This document shows, in pieces, positions 16,584-25,367 of a stretch of 63,863 nucleotides of DNA. Under the pieces are notes generated by a model. It searched no databases. It was not told the origin of the DNA and was given only the letters and a program-made list of their open reading frames with translations. Position numbers and translations under genes: made by a program. The stretch is taken from positions 1 to 63,863 of the forward strand of contig JBQTHV010000070.1 of the NCBI GenBank assembly GCA_052389555.1, given 5' to 3'. Source of the DNA: JABFSM01 sp052389555 (GTDB lineage: Bacteria; Gemmatimonadota; Gemmatimonadetes; Gemmatimonadales; GWC2-71-9). How positions within the stretch are numbered: position 1 is the stretch's first letter; each line of letters opens with the position of its first letter.

Positions 16584-18560
16584 TCAGATCTGGACTTGGG
16601 CTCCCAGCTCGACGACGCGGTTCGCGGGGAGATGGAAGAACGCCGTCGCGGAGCGGGCGTTGTTGGTCATCACCACGAAGAGCTTCTTGCGCCACATCGC
16701 CATCCAGAGCCCCTTGGCCCGGAGCGCGGCTCGCTTGGGACGAGTGGCGTGGGTCGGGATCAGGGTTTCCCGGCCGAGGTAGAACGTCGTCTCCATGAGC
16801 TTGATCTCGAGGCCTTGCGATTCGAGGGAGGCGAGCAGCTGGGGCACGTGGGGCGACTCCATGAATCCGTAGGCCGCCACCAGCACATAGAACCCATGCC
16901 CCAGCGCCGTGAGTTTCACCCGCTCCGAATCGGTTACGTGGGGGACTTCCTTCGTCACCACCGACAGGAGGATCACCCGCTGGTGCACCACCTTGTTGTG
17001 CTTGAGATGGTGCATCAGTACCGGCGGGGCAATCGTGGCGTCCGAGGTCATGATGACCGCAGTGCCCGGGACCCGCGGGAGCCGGCTCGGGAAGTCCCGA
17101 ATGAACGCATCGAGCGGCACGGCGGCCTCCCGCATGGTCGTGACCACGATGCCGCGGCCCCGCTTCCAGGTGGTCATCACGATGTAGAACACGAGGGCGA
17201 CCAGCAGCGGGAACCAGCCTCCCGCCGTGATCTTGATGAAGTTTGATCCGAAGAAGGCCAGGTCCGGCACCAGAAAGGCCGCCGTGACGGCGGTGGCGAG
17301 CCAGCGGCTCCACCCCCAGAGCCGACGGGAGACGAACGTCGCGAGCAGAGTCGTGATGACCATCGTCGTAGTCAGCGCCACGCCGTAGGCATTGGCAAGG
17401 CCTCCGGCCGAGCGAAACCCGAATACCACCCCTAACACGCCCACCATCAAGGCCCAGTTCACCACCGGCACATAGATCTGGCCGATTTCATGAGCCGACG
17501 TGTGGGTGATGCGGGAGCGTGGCAGGTATCCGAGTTGCACCGCCTGGCGGGTAAGCGAGAAAGAACCCGAGATGATGGCTTGCGAGGCTATGATGGCGGC
17601 GCACGTCGCGATCACCAGGAGCGGATAGAGGAACCATTCTGGCGCCAGCCGGTAGAATGGGTTGTGGGCAGTCTCGGGGTCGGTAAGGACCAGCGCCCCC
17701 TGGCCCAAGTAGTTGAGCAGGAGCGCCGGGGCAGCAACCGCAAACCACCCAAGCTGGATCGGCCGGCGCCCGAAATGGCCCAAGTCGGCATAAAGCGCTT
17801 CGCCACCGGTTACGACCAGGAAGACGGCACCCAGCACCAGGAACCCGGCAAATCCATTCACCTGGAAGAATCGAACCGCATGCCAGGGAAGCACGGCCTC
17901 GAGCACGCCGGGGTGCATCATGATGCCGCGGATCCCCAGCACCGCGATGGTCGTGAACCACACCAGCACGACTGGCCCGAACAGCGCCCCCACGCCAGCA
18001 GTCCCGCGCCGCTGGAGGAGGAAGAGCCCAAGCAGGATGGCGCCGGAAATCGGCACGATATAGGGTGCCAGCTTGGGCGCTGCGACTCCGAGACCTTCCA
18101 CTGCGCCCAACACCGAAATCGCCGGCGTGAGAATGCCGTCGGCATACAGCAAGCACGCCCCGAAGAGGCCCAGGGTGATGACCAGCCACAATCCCGCGCG
18201 GCGCCGCATCGCGCCCCGCACCAACGCCATCAGGGAAAGGATCCCGCCTTCGCCCCGGTTGTCCATTCGGACGATGTAGGTCAGGTATTTGATCGAGATC
18301 ACGATCACCAGGGACCAGAACACCAGCGAAAGAATCCCGAGGACGTTGGCCTCCGAGATCGCAACGCGATGGTCACCGTAGAAGGTCTGCTGGATCGCGT
18401 ACAGCGGGCTGGTCCCGATGTCCCCGTACACTACGCCCAGCGCGAGCAGGGTGAGATGGCGGAGCCGTGCGCCCGATGGCTGGGGATGGACCGCGGGAGG
18501 CTCGGTATTCGGTGGCTCCGCGCTCGGCGTTCGGCGCTCGGCGTTCGGAGGATCGCTCAT
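16584..18560 (-). CDS. kup: Kup-type potassium uptake protein
   Basis: A 658-residue KUP/HAK/KT family K+ symporter. It has about 12 helices in the first ~450 residues, GVVYGDIGTSPLYA near residue 42, and RMDNRGEGG in the first loop. A cytoplasmic C-terminal domain follows. The first ~25 residues (rich in AERR, SAEP, NTEP) are encoded by the CTCGGCG heptamer repeat at 18499-18548, so the native protein may begin nearer the hydrophobic core. Its ATG overlaps the stop of the VKOR gene by 4 bp. Confidence 0.92.
   Translation of the reverse strand: MSDPPNAERRTPSAEPPNTEPPAVHPQPSGARLRHLTLLALGVVYGDIGTSPLYAIQQTFYGDHRVAISEANVLGILSLVFWSLVIVISIKYLTYIVRMDNRGEGGILSLMALVRGAMRRRAGLWLVITLGLFGACLLYADGILTPAISVLGAVEGLGVAAPKLAPYIVPISGAILLGLFLLQRRGTAGVGALFGPVVLVWFTTIAVLGIRGIMMHPGVLEAVLPWHAVRFFQVNGFAGFLVLGAVFLVVTGGEALYADLGHFGRRPIQLGWFAVAAPALLLNYLGQGALVLTDPETAHNPFYRLAPEWFLYPLLVIATCAAIIASQAIISGSFSLTRQAVQLGYLPRSRITHTSAHEIGQIYVPVVNWALMVGVLGVVFGFRSAGGLANAYGVALTTTMVITTLLATFVSRRLWGWSRWLATAVTAAFLVPDLAFFGSNFIKITAGGWFPLLVALVFYIVMTTWKRGRGIVVTTMREAAVPLDAFIRDFPSRLPRVPGTAVIMTSDATIAPPVLMHHLKHNKVVHQRVILLSVVTKEVPHVTDSERVKLTALGHGFYVLVAAYGFMESPHVPQLLASLESQGLEIKLMETTFYLGRETLIPTHATRPKRAALRAKGLWMAMWRKKLFVVMTNNARSATAFFHLPANRVVELGAQVQI
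18499..18548. repeat. CTCGGCR heptamer repeat within kup 5' end
   Basis: A tandem run of GCGCTCG/GCGTTCG units on the plus strand. It is read in frame on the minus strand as the low-complexity Kup N-terminus. Same family as 22503-22543, 23182-23299 and 50702-50738. Confidence 0.8.
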
Positions 18561-18991
18561 GCCGCGAGCCGACGGCTCTTGCGGAGGTCAGTGATTGCCA
18601 GGAGACAGATCACCGTGACGATCACCGCCGAGGCGACACAGTACCAGCAAATGGCCTGGATCACGAACAGCTCGACATAGGTGAGATAGACGGTGAACCC
18701 CACCGCGCCGCCGGAGAGCCACGCCAGGAGCCGCGACGGCCACCCCGCTCCGGCAAACTTCGGTTGCAGCGTCAACAACGCCAGGCCGAGCAGCACGAGA
18801 TAGCCGATCACCCCGATCAGGGCCACCTCGATCCCGAGAAACCGGCTTTGGGCCGAGAGCTGCACGGTCTCACATCCGCCGGTCCCGCACGCGATGGTCC
18901 CGATCTTCCCGATCTTGTAGAGGTAGAGATAGGCCGCGACGAAGAACCCTGCGAGACTCAGCAGGGCCGCGCCCATGCGAGCACGGCTCAC
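18557..18991 (-). CDS. Vitamin K epoxide reductase (VKOR) family protein
   Basis: A 144-residue four-helix membrane protein. The loop cysteines are in ACGTGGCETV (about residues 35-42) and the active-site pair is CWYC near residue 115, as in bacterial VKOR proteins that reoxidise periplasmic thiol oxidases using quinone. The gene is sandwiched by ATGA overlaps between the DsbA-like gene and kup. With the DsbA-like partner it forms a complete disulfide-forming pair, replacing DsbB. Confidence 0.9.
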   Translation of the reverse strand: MSRARMGAALLSLAGFFVAAYLYLYKIGKIGTIACGTGGCETVQLSAQSRFLGIEVALIGVIGYLVLLGLALLTLQPKFAGAGWPSRLLAWLSGGAVGFTVYLTYVELFVIQAICWYCVASAVIVTVICLLAITDLRKSRRLAA

Positions 18992-19668
18992 GGTTTCGGT
19001 GGCGATCCTGAAGCGGGCAAGAGCGACTGCACCAGTGCGCGAATCGAATCGGACACCAGCACGCCGGGATAGAGCCGGCCCCCGATCAGAAAGGTGGGCG
19101 TCGCCGGCACCCCGAGCTGGTTCCCTTCATTCAAACTGGCCTGGATCCGGCCGGCGTATTTCGTTGGTTCGCTTCTTATGCATGCGTCGTACTGCGCCAG
19201 ATCGAGTCCGAGCGAACGGGCCATGTTCCGGAACTTGCCGGTGGCACTCCCGCTGGCCCAGTCATCCTGTTGTCGGTAGATCATCTCGTGGAACTGCCAG
19301 TAACGGCCCTGGTCGTCGGCACAGGCGGCCGCGTGCGCGGCCAGGCGGGCATACTGGTGGAGATGGTCGAGCGGATAGTCCCGATAGCGCCACCGGACCT
19401 GTCCGGTTTCAATGAGCTGCCGCCGGACCGCCGGGAACTGCACGACTTCGAAATCGCGACAGGCGGGACACTGGAAGTCGGCGTATTCGGTAATCTCGAC
19501 CGGCGCGGAATCGGAGCCCAGCAGATAGCCGCGGAACCCGGAGGTATCGGTGATCTCGATGGGAACGCCGACCGGGATGCTGACATCCCTTCCCCGGCCG
19601 ACCAGCCACACGAGCAACGCGGCACCAGCCACCGCGAGGCCTCCCAACACGAGATAGAAGCGCCTCAT
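18988..19668 (-). CDS. DsbA-like thioredoxin-fold thiol oxidase
   Basis: A 226-residue protein with an N-terminal membrane anchor or signal (YLVLGGLAVAGAALLVWLV) and a periplasmic thioredoxin-like domain. The active site is FQCPACRDFE, and the cis-proline loop is GVPATPTFLIGG. The ATG at 19668 overlaps the upstream stop (ATGA); an 8-residue longer reading exists. It introduces disulfides into secreted proteins and is probably recharged by the adjacent VKOR protein. Confidence 0.9.
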   Translation of the reverse strand: MRRFYLVLGGLAVAGAALLVWLVGRGRDVSIPVGVPIEITDTSGFRGYLLGSDSAPVEITEYADFQCPACRDFEVVQFPAVRRQLIETGQVRWRYRDYPLDHLHQYARLAAHAAACADDQGRYWQFHEMIYRQQDDWASGSATGKFRNMARSLGLDLAQYDACIRSEPTKYAGRIQASLNEGNQLGVPATPTFLIGGRLYPGVLVSDSIRALVQSLLPASGSPPKP

Positions 19669-19976
19669 TCCAGATCTGGCTTGTTGCGCCATGGCTCGTC
19701 GTCCTCGGAATCGGGGCTCAGGACATCGGTCTGCCGCTTGGCTTCTTCCACCAGCCGCCGGTGCTCGGCAACCTCCGGGGTGTCGTAGGTCGAGCGTACC
19801 TCGTAGTGAAACAGCTCGGAGCGGAGGTCGCCCAGCCTCCGGAGCAGCTCCGGTACATGCTGCAAGACGCGATCCGACCGATCCAGCTCGAGAATCCGCT
19901 CGGCCAGCACGCGGAGCATGCGCCGGAGCGCCTCGATGCGCGCCTGACCGTAAACCTCTTCGTGGTTCCCCGACAT
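19665..19976 (-). CDS. Hypothetical protein, helical, upstream of DsbA-like gene
   Basis: A 103-residue soluble, charged protein, mostly alpha-helical (IEALRRMLRVLAERILELDRSD and similar). It has no signal peptide and no recognised motif. It is first in the unit with the DsbA-like, VKOR and kup genes and couples to the next gene by an ATGA overlap, so it is probably real. Confidence 0.65.
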   Translation of the reverse strand: MSGNHEEVYGQARIEALRRMLRVLAERILELDRSDRVLQHVPELLRRLGDLRSELFHYEVRSTYDTPEVAEHRRLVEEAKRQTDVLSPDSEDDEPWRNKPDLE

Positions 19977-20166
19977 AGCGTAAGTAGCGCGCGGGCCGAG
20001 CGCCGAGTGCCAGGCGCCGAGCCCCGCGCAGTACCGGGCCGGAATGTAATCGAAGTCCGGATTCGCCGCGTCCTTTGTCCGTCCTCGGGGAGAGTGATTA
20101 TATTGCGTCTCAACAACGGCTTACGCCGATCCGTGTCCAGTAGGAACCCCTCGGAAAGGAAGGTGC

Positions 20167-20430
20167 ATGACGAGCCGAAAGAAGCCCGGCCGGTCCCCCG
20201 GACCATCGCTGCTCGAGCAGGCTCGCGATGAGCTGTTCAGCCAGATCCTGCGCTGCGGGGTCACCGAAGCCGAGCCGGCCCATCAGAAGGAGTGGATGGA
20301 CGACACGATGCAGTATCTCGCCGAGCGCTATGCCGGGCTGAGCGAGCAGGAGCTGGCGCAGGTGCGCGTGTTAGGGGAGCGGTTCAGCCAGCCGGTTCGC
20401 CCCCGGGTCGAGGTCGCCGGCTCGCGCTAG
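20167..20430 (+). CDS. Small hypothetical protein
   Basis: An 87-residue protein with a basic N-terminus (MTSRKKPGRSPG) and two helical stretches (LLEQARDELFSQILRCGV and MDDTMQYLAERYAGLS). GGAAGG before the ATG is a good ribosome-binding site. TATATT near 20097-20102 is a possible -10 box. The stop codon shares the palindrome CTAG with the stop of the convergent gene. Function unknown. Confidence 0.65.
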   Translation: MTSRKKPGRSPGPSLLEQARDELFSQILRCGVTEAEPAHQKEWMDDTMQYLAERYAGLSEQELAQVRVLGERFSQPVRPRVEVAGSR

Positions 20431-20936
20431 CGCGAGGTCCAGCCGCGCGGGAACCGGCGCCAGTGATAGGCCGCGCGGAACCGAAAGCCGCCGCCTAACC
20501 CGGCCTCCACCGCCCAGCCGCCGCCCCGGCCCGGGCTCTGTTCCAGGCCCGCGTAGAGCAGCAGGTAGCTCCCGCGGCCCCGGCCGACCACCCCGGCCAG
20601 TCCCCCCCCGAAATAGACCCCCACCCGGCCCGCGGCACGGGGCGCCAATTGATACTCGAGCGCGCCCTCGAACCGGGCGCTCAGCGAATCGCCTAACACG
20701 CCCACGCCGGCGGACACCGCTCCCCGCGTGCCGCCCAGGGTCCGGATCGCCAGCCGGGGGCCCCCGACGAATCCCAGCTGGGTGCTGTCGGCGATGGTGA
20801 GCGTCCCGTGCCCGCCCCACTCCAGAATCAGCTGGGCACCGCCCGGGGCCGCCTGGGCGGCGAGGGCGGGCGGGACGCAGGCCGCGGCCAGGGCGAGGAG
20901 AACGCTGCCTAACCCGCCTGCCGCGCCACCGGTCAC
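20427..20936 (-). CDS. Hypothetical exported beta-rich protein
   Basis: A 169-residue protein with an N-terminal signal (LGSVLLALAAACVPPALAAQ). The remainder has alternating glycine- and aromatic-rich strands (GRVGVYFGGGLAGVVG, GFRFRAAYHW), suggesting a small outer-membrane barrel. The start is the GTG at 20936, overlapping the OsmC stop as GTGA; a longer reading to 21314 runs through the OsmC gene and is rejected. No family recognised. Confidence 0.6.
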   Translation of the reverse strand: MTGGAAGGLGSVLLALAAACVPPALAAQAAPGGAQLILEWGGHGTLTIADSTQLGFVGGPRLAIRTLGGTRGAVSAGVGVLGDSLSARFEGALEYQLAPRAAGRVGVYFGGGLAGVVGRGRGSYLLLYAGLEQSPGRGGGWAVEAGLGGGFRFRAAYHWRRFPRGWTSR

Positions 20937-21352
20937 CCGAGGTCGAGCTCGTAGCTCACGGCGAGGTCGGGATTCAGCGACTGGAGCACCGAGCAGTACT
21001 TCTGGTGGGAGAGGTCGATCGCCCGGCGCGCTTTCGCCTCGTCGAGATCCTCGCCGCGGAACCGGTAGGCAAAGTGGATGGTGAGATAGCGGCGGGGATG
21101 GTCGGGCGCCCGCCGGCCGGTGACCCGGATGGTGAACTCGCGCAGGCTCACCTGCATCTTCTCCAGGATGCTCACGATGTCGGCGCCGCTGCAGGCCGCC
21201 GCCGCGAGCAGCAGCGTCACCATCGGCCCGGGACCCTGCTGGCCCCGGTCCGCATCGATCACCACGCTCGGCCCGCCCGGTGCCCCGCCCCGGAATCGGA
21301 GCCCCCCGGCCCACTCGACCTCGGCATATCGCAGGTTCTTCTCGTCACTCAT
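20933..21352 (-). CDS. OsmC family protein
   Basis: A 139-residue OsmC/Ohr-fold protein. The conserved cysteines are in AAAACSGADIVSIL (about residue 54) and HQKYCSVLQS (about residue 120). The fold uses the pair to reduce organic hydroperoxides (family knowledge). The spacing is that of the YhfA-like OsmC branch, where the substrate is less certain. It overlaps the following exported-protein gene by 4 bp. Confidence 0.88.
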   Translation of the reverse strand: MSDEKNLRYAEVEWAGGLRFRGGAPGGPSVVIDADRGQQGPGPMVTLLLAAAACSGADIVSILEKMQVSLREFTIRVTGRRAPDHPRRYLTIHFAYRFRGEDLDEAKARRAIDLSHQKYCSVLQSLNPDLAVSYELDLG

Positions 21353-21370
21353 GCTCGTATCCCATTCCGG

Positions 21371-21892
21371 TCACAACGCCTGTTTTTCCACCGATGCCGC
21401 GCGGGAATAGTCCCAGATCGCATACAACGCCATCGCCGCGGTGGCCCACGCGAGCGGCCGGAGCAGCGGTGACCCCAGGAGAAAAGCGAACAGGGTGAGC
21501 AGTTGCCCAACCGTCACCGCTTTGCCGCCCAGGCGCGCGGGGATCGTCGCGGGTTTTCGCAACATCACGGTGATCAGGAACGCCACCGCCGCGGTGAGAT
21601 CCCGCGCCAGCACACCCAGCACTTCCAGCGCGGTCAGCCCGCCTTCTGCCAGCACGACTCCGAACGCGGTCACCACGAAGACCTTATCGGCGACCGGATC
21701 GAGGAACACACCGAGCCGCGAGCTGCCCCACCGGCGCGCGACGAAGCCGTCGGCAAAGTCGCTCAGCGCGGCGGCCGCGAGGATAAGCACCCGCCAACCC
21801 ATCTCGGGCACCAGCGCAAAGGCGACCGCCAGTGGAATCCGCAGCGCGGTCAGGATATCGGCGGGAGACCATCGCGCTATCGGTACGGCCAT
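21371..21892 (-). CDS. CDP-alcohol phosphatidyltransferase
   Basis: A 173-residue membrane enzyme with the family motif D-x2-DG-x2-AR-x8-G-x3-D-x3-D: LSDFADGFVARRW followed by GVFLDPVADK. It transfers a phosphatidyl group from CDP-diacylglycerol to an alcohol, most likely glycerol-3-phosphate (PgsA type) by similarity, but the acceptor is not certain. The start at 21892 (MAVPIARWSPADILTALRI) is chosen; the 91-residue upstream extension overlaps the M16 gene antisense-free frame and is rejected. Confidence 0.85.
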   Translation of the reverse strand: MAVPIARWSPADILTALRIPLAVAFALVPEMGWRVLILAAAALSDFADGFVARRWGSSRLGVFLDPVADKVFVVTAFGVVLAEGGLTALEVLGVLARDLTAAVAFLITVMLRKPATIPARLGGKAVTVGQLLTLFAFLLGSPLLRPLAWATAAMALYAIWDYSRAASVEKQAL

Positions 21893-21917
21893 AGCCACCG
21901 TCGGCTGGGAGGATTCG

Positions 21918-24614
21918 TCACCCGTGGGCCGGAAACATAGCCGCTCCGCGGACCAGACCCTCGACGCCCAGTCCCGGCGCAAAGCACCGGCGGGACAAGT
22001 CCTGAACTGCGCGAGGGGAGACCGCCCGAATCCCGGCGGCGGGGTCGAGGAGCTCGAGCAACCCGGCTTCTCCTTCGGTGAGCCATGCGTCGGCGATCTC
22101 CGCGGCGATCGATCCACCCTTTTGCCGGCTGATGCTGAGCTGTCCCGCGAGATAGCGGACCGCACCTTCGAGCTCCTGCGGCTCCGGTTCCCGCTCGGCG
22201 AATGCCGCCACCGCCTCGAGGATGGCTACTCGCGCCTCGGCTTCCCGTTCCGGTGAGGTGCCGAGATACACGAGCAACCCGCCGGCGCCGATTCGTTGCC
22301 ACACCGAGGCACGGACCACATAGGCGAGCGAGCGCTGGTCGCGAAGCGCAGTGAAGAGCCGTCCGCCCAGCCCGCCGGCAATGGCCGACCAGACGTCCGC
22401 GGCGTGTCGCTCGGGATCGAGCCGCGATGGACCGGGAAAGAGGAGGGCGATGCCGGTTTGTCGCTTTTCTCGTCCCTCCCCGACCTGGCGCGACAGCGGG
22501 GACGGCTCGGCAGCTCGCCGGCTCGGCGGCTCGGCGCTCGGCGATTTGCCCGGGTAGTCGGTGAAGACCAGAGCGAGGTGATCGGCCAGTCGCTCCGGAT
22601 CGATTTCCCCGACCGCGATGACCGCTGGTCGAGTCGCCGCGCCGGCCAGGGTCCGCCGGTGCCAACCGCGCACCTGGCTCACCCTCAGCCCGGGGACCGA
22701 CTCGGGAAGGCCTAACACGGGCAATCCATAACCCGCCGGCCCGAAGCGGGCCCGGAAGGCGAGCTGGATCGGGTAGGCCATCATATCGTCGGTATCCTGG
22801 ACCACGCGGTCGAGGATGGTCTGGCGCTCCCGGGCAACCTCTTCCTCGGCGAACCGCGGAACCCGCAGCACCAGGTCGAGCAAGCGGCCCGCCTCCGCCG
22901 CGTGTTCGGCCAGCACGCTGGTCCCAAACCCAAACACGTCGCTGCCAACGATTGGTGCGACGCTCCCGCCCAGGCCCTCGAACGCCAGGGCAAGCTGCAT
23001 CGCGTCGTACTCGCCGGCGCCCCGGATCGCGGACCGGACCGTGAGCGCGCCGAGGCCAGCAGTCGCGAGGGTTTCCGTGTCGGAGCGGCGCTGGTAGACG
23101 GAAATCGAGACCAGCGGGACGCCGGGTTTGCGCTGGAGGAGAAGGTCGGCACCGGGCAGCTCGACGTGAAGGACGGCGCCAGCGGCTCGGCGCTCGGCAC
23201 TCGGCGCTCGGCAGTTTGGCACTCGTAACTCGACGCTCGGCACGGGTGGCTCGGCGCTCGGGACTCGTAGCTCGGCGATCGGCGCTCGGCGGCTCGGCTC
23301 AAGCCGGGTTAGGCGGGATTCGGCCCGGGCGAACGCTTCACGGAGCCGGTCGGGCTCGAGGGTTTCCGCGGCACCGGCCGGGAGGTACGCGACGCCGCAT
23401 ACCGCGTCCGGCCGGAGCCACTTGTCGGCAGCGCGCCGGATCTGGCCCGCCGAAACCGTGAGGAGGCGCTCGTACTCCTCGTCGAGCAGCCGGTAGTCGC
23501 GCAGCGCTTCGGCAGAGGCAATGGCGTGGGCCCGCCCTTCGACCGTTTCGAGCCGCCGGGCCCAGCGGGCCTGGAGCATGGTGCGCACCCGGGCGAGATC
23601 GCCCTCGCCGGGTCCAGCAATCCGAAGCCGGGTTAGGCACTCGGCAATTCCGCTGAGCGCATCGGGAAGCCGGCTCGGGTCGAGCTCACCGGATGCCGAG
23701 AAGACTCCCACTTCGGTCGGGGTGAAGTTACTCGCGCCGACCGAGGTCATGATCCCGGGGACCCGGAGCCGCTGGTAGAGCCAGCCGGCCCGGCCCGCAG
23801 AGAGGATTAACCCGGCAAGGTCGAGCGGGATCGCGTCGGGATGGAGCGCCTCCACGGTGCGCCAGCCCAGGGCGAGCTCCGCTCCGCGAACATCCCCGCG
23901 GAGCGTGCGCGCCCGGACCTCGCGCCAGGCCGGCTCGGAGGGCGACGGATCGCGCACTGGCGGGACCGAAGGCCAGGCACCGTAGAACTCCCGGATCGCG
24001 TCGCTGGCTTCGTCGGGATCTACTCCGCCGGTGACCACGATAACGGTATTCTCCGGCACATAACGGGACCGATAGAACCCCAGGACGGCGTCGCGCTCGA
24101 GCCGAGCCAGCTGGGCTTCCGTGCCAATGCGCCAGCGACGCATCCGGTGACGGTCGAACAGCAAGGCGTGGAGCGTCTCCGCGGCGACCGACGCCGGCGA
24201 GTCCAGTTTGCGCTTGGCCTCCTCGATGATGACGATGAGCTCCCGCCCGAGCTCTTCGGGCTCGAGGGTGCTTCGCTGCACGGCATCGCTCTGCACCTCG
24301 ACTCCGATCCGGAACGCCGCGGGCGGCAGAATCGTGGTGTACACGGTGTGATCATACCCGGTGCCGGCGTTGAGCGAGCCGCCCGCGGCACGGGTCTCTC
24401 GCGCGACGACCCCCACCCCGCGCGTCGGGGTCCCTTTGAACAGCATGTGCTCGAGCACATGACTGACTCCGACGAGCGGGTCAGGTTCGTCGAAGAATCC
24501 GGTCCGCACGAAGCTCACCACCGCCACGGCGGGGGTTTCGAATCGTTGTACGAGAAGGGTGAGGCCGTTCGGCAGCACCTCGCGCCGAACGCCCTCGGTC
24601 CACCGCTGGATCAC
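21918..24614 (-). CDS. Two-domain M16 zinc metalloprotease
   Basis: An 898-residue fusion of two M16 halves. The N-terminal half has the inverted zinc motif HVLEH at residues 52-56 and a downstream Glu in EEAKRKLD. The C-terminal half lacks the motif and is the inactive, chamber-closing half. The GTG start at 24614 overlaps the ABC permease stop (GTGA). The inter-half linker (residues around 440-480) and a second site around residue 690 are stretched by in-frame CTCGGCG heptamer repeats. It probably degrades peptides; cellular location is uncertain as no signal peptide is visible. Confidence 0.87.
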   Translation of the reverse strand: MIQRWTEGVRREVLPNGLTLLVQRFETPAVAVVSFVRTGFFDEPDPLVGVSHVLEHMLFKGTPTRGVGVVARETRAAGGSLNAGTGYDHTVYTTILPPAAFRIGVEVQSDAVQRSTLEPEELGRELIVIIEEAKRKLDSPASVAAETLHALLFDRHRMRRWRIGTEAQLARLERDAVLGFYRSRYVPENTVIVVTGGVDPDEASDAIREFYGAWPSVPPVRDPSPSEPAWREVRARTLRGDVRGAELALGWRTVEALHPDAIPLDLAGLILSAGRAGWLYQRLRVPGIMTSVGASNFTPTEVGVFSASGELDPSRLPDALSGIAECLTRLRIAGPGEGDLARVRTMLQARWARRLETVEGRAHAIASAEALRDYRLLDEEYERLLTVSAGQIRRAADKWLRPDAVCGVAYLPAGAAETLEPDRLREAFARAESRLTRLEPSRRAPIAELRVPSAEPPVPSVELRVPNCRAPSAERRAAGAVLHVELPGADLLLQRKPGVPLVSISVYQRRSDTETLATAGLGALTVRSAIRGAGEYDAMQLALAFEGLGGSVAPIVGSDVFGFGTSVLAEHAAEAGRLLDLVLRVPRFAEEEVARERQTILDRVVQDTDDMMAYPIQLAFRARFGPAGYGLPVLGLPESVPGLRVSQVRGWHRRTLAGAATRPAVIAVGEIDPERLADHLALVFTDYPGKSPSAEPPSRRAAEPSPLSRQVGEGREKRQTGIALLFPGPSRLDPERHAADVWSAIAGGLGGRLFTALRDQRSLAYVVRASVWQRIGAGGLLVYLGTSPEREAEARVAILEAVAAFAEREPEPQELEGAVRYLAGQLSISRQKGGSIAAEIADAWLTEGEAGLLELLDPAAGIRAVSPRAVQDLSRRCFAPGLGVEGLVRGAAMFPAHG
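22503..22543. repeat. CTCGGCR heptamer repeat inside M16 gene
   Basis: In-frame run of GGCTCGGC-like units encoding the low-complexity segment SPSAEPPSRRAAEPS in the C-terminal half of the M16 protease. Confidence 0.75.
23182..23299. repeat. CTCGGCR heptamer repeat inside M16 linker
   Basis: About 118 bp of GGCGCTC/GGCACTC/GTAACTC-type units. It encodes a Pro/Ala/Arg/Glu-rich linker (VPSAEPPVPSVELRVP and similar) between the two M16 halves, with no stop codon in frame. Confidence 0.8.
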
Positions 24615-25366
24615 ACCCGCCCGCCGCTCCCGAGAGGACGGAAGGTAAGCACCGCCAGCGCGAGGGCGAGAATGCCGGCCCCATAGAGCAGGGCGTGGGT
24701 GAGCTCGGAGCCGCTCGGATAGACCACCGACAAGGACAGGCTGCGCAGCGCAGCCGGTGAGCTTCCGGTCAAACCGGTGGAGCCTACATGGAACGGCGGC
24801 ATGACGTGCGCCAGGGTTCGGGTGAAGCCGCTGAGCTGCGCGCCCGACAGCTCGAGCAGGCGCAGGATCGACTGGACGACCGAGATCGTGAACGCGAACA
24901 CCCAGTCCCCTCGAATCACCGTCGAGAACGCGAAGGTCAGGCCGCCAAGCAGCAGGTACTTCAGCAGAAACCGGACGATCAGCGGTCCGGACCAGGGAAA
25001 CGTGCCAGTCACCAGCTGGAAGGCCAGCGCGGAAAGCGGGATGACCAGCACCGCCCCTAACCCGCAGAGGATCCATCGTTGCAGGTAGTACGCCGCGGGG
25101 TTGATCGGGTGGCTGAAGAGCGCCCGATAGAATCCAGTGGACCGATCGGTGCTCACCAGCCCGGTCGTGGCGATGAGCACGATGAGCCAGTCGAACTGCC
25201 CGACCATGCGCACCAGGAGTTGCTCGATCATCGGCGGGCCCAGCGGACCCGGCAAACGCGTCGCCAGGAACGCGAACAGCGCGGCGAACACCAAGGCCGC
25301 GAGACCGGGCCGCACCGCGGCGTCGCGCATCATCCAACCCAGATACCGGAGCGGCGCCCGGCTCAT
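24611..25366 (-). CDS. ABC transporter permease
   Basis: A 251-residue polytopic protein with about six hydrophobic segments (for example FDWLIVLIATTGLVSTDR, LLLGGLTFAFSTVIRGDW), of the ABC-2 type found in exporters. It lies 1 bp after the ATPase gene and overlaps the M16 gene, so the three are co-expressed. The substrate is unknown. Confidence 0.8.
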   Translation of the reverse strand: MSRAPLRYLGWMMRDAAVRPGLAALVFAALFAFLATRLPGPLGPPMIEQLLVRMVGQFDWLIVLIATTGLVSTDRSTGFYRALFSHPINPAAYYLQRWILCGLGAVLVIPLSALAFQLVTGTFPWSGPLIVRFLLKYLLLGGLTFAFSTVIRGDWVFAFTISVVQSILRLLELSGAQLSGFTRTLAHVMPPFHVGSTGLTGSSPAALRSLSLSVVYPSGSELTHALLYGAGILALALAVLTFRPLGSGGRV

Positions 25367-25367
25367 C

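Noticed and set aside
14432..16798. 788-codon plus-strand frame
   Set aside because: It is antisense to the acetyl-CoA synthetase and kup genes and has no motif; a high-GC mirror frame.
24615..25337. Long N-terminal extension of the M16 protease frame
   Set aside because: It lies over the ABC permease gene in another frame; the GTGA overlap marks the real start at 24614.
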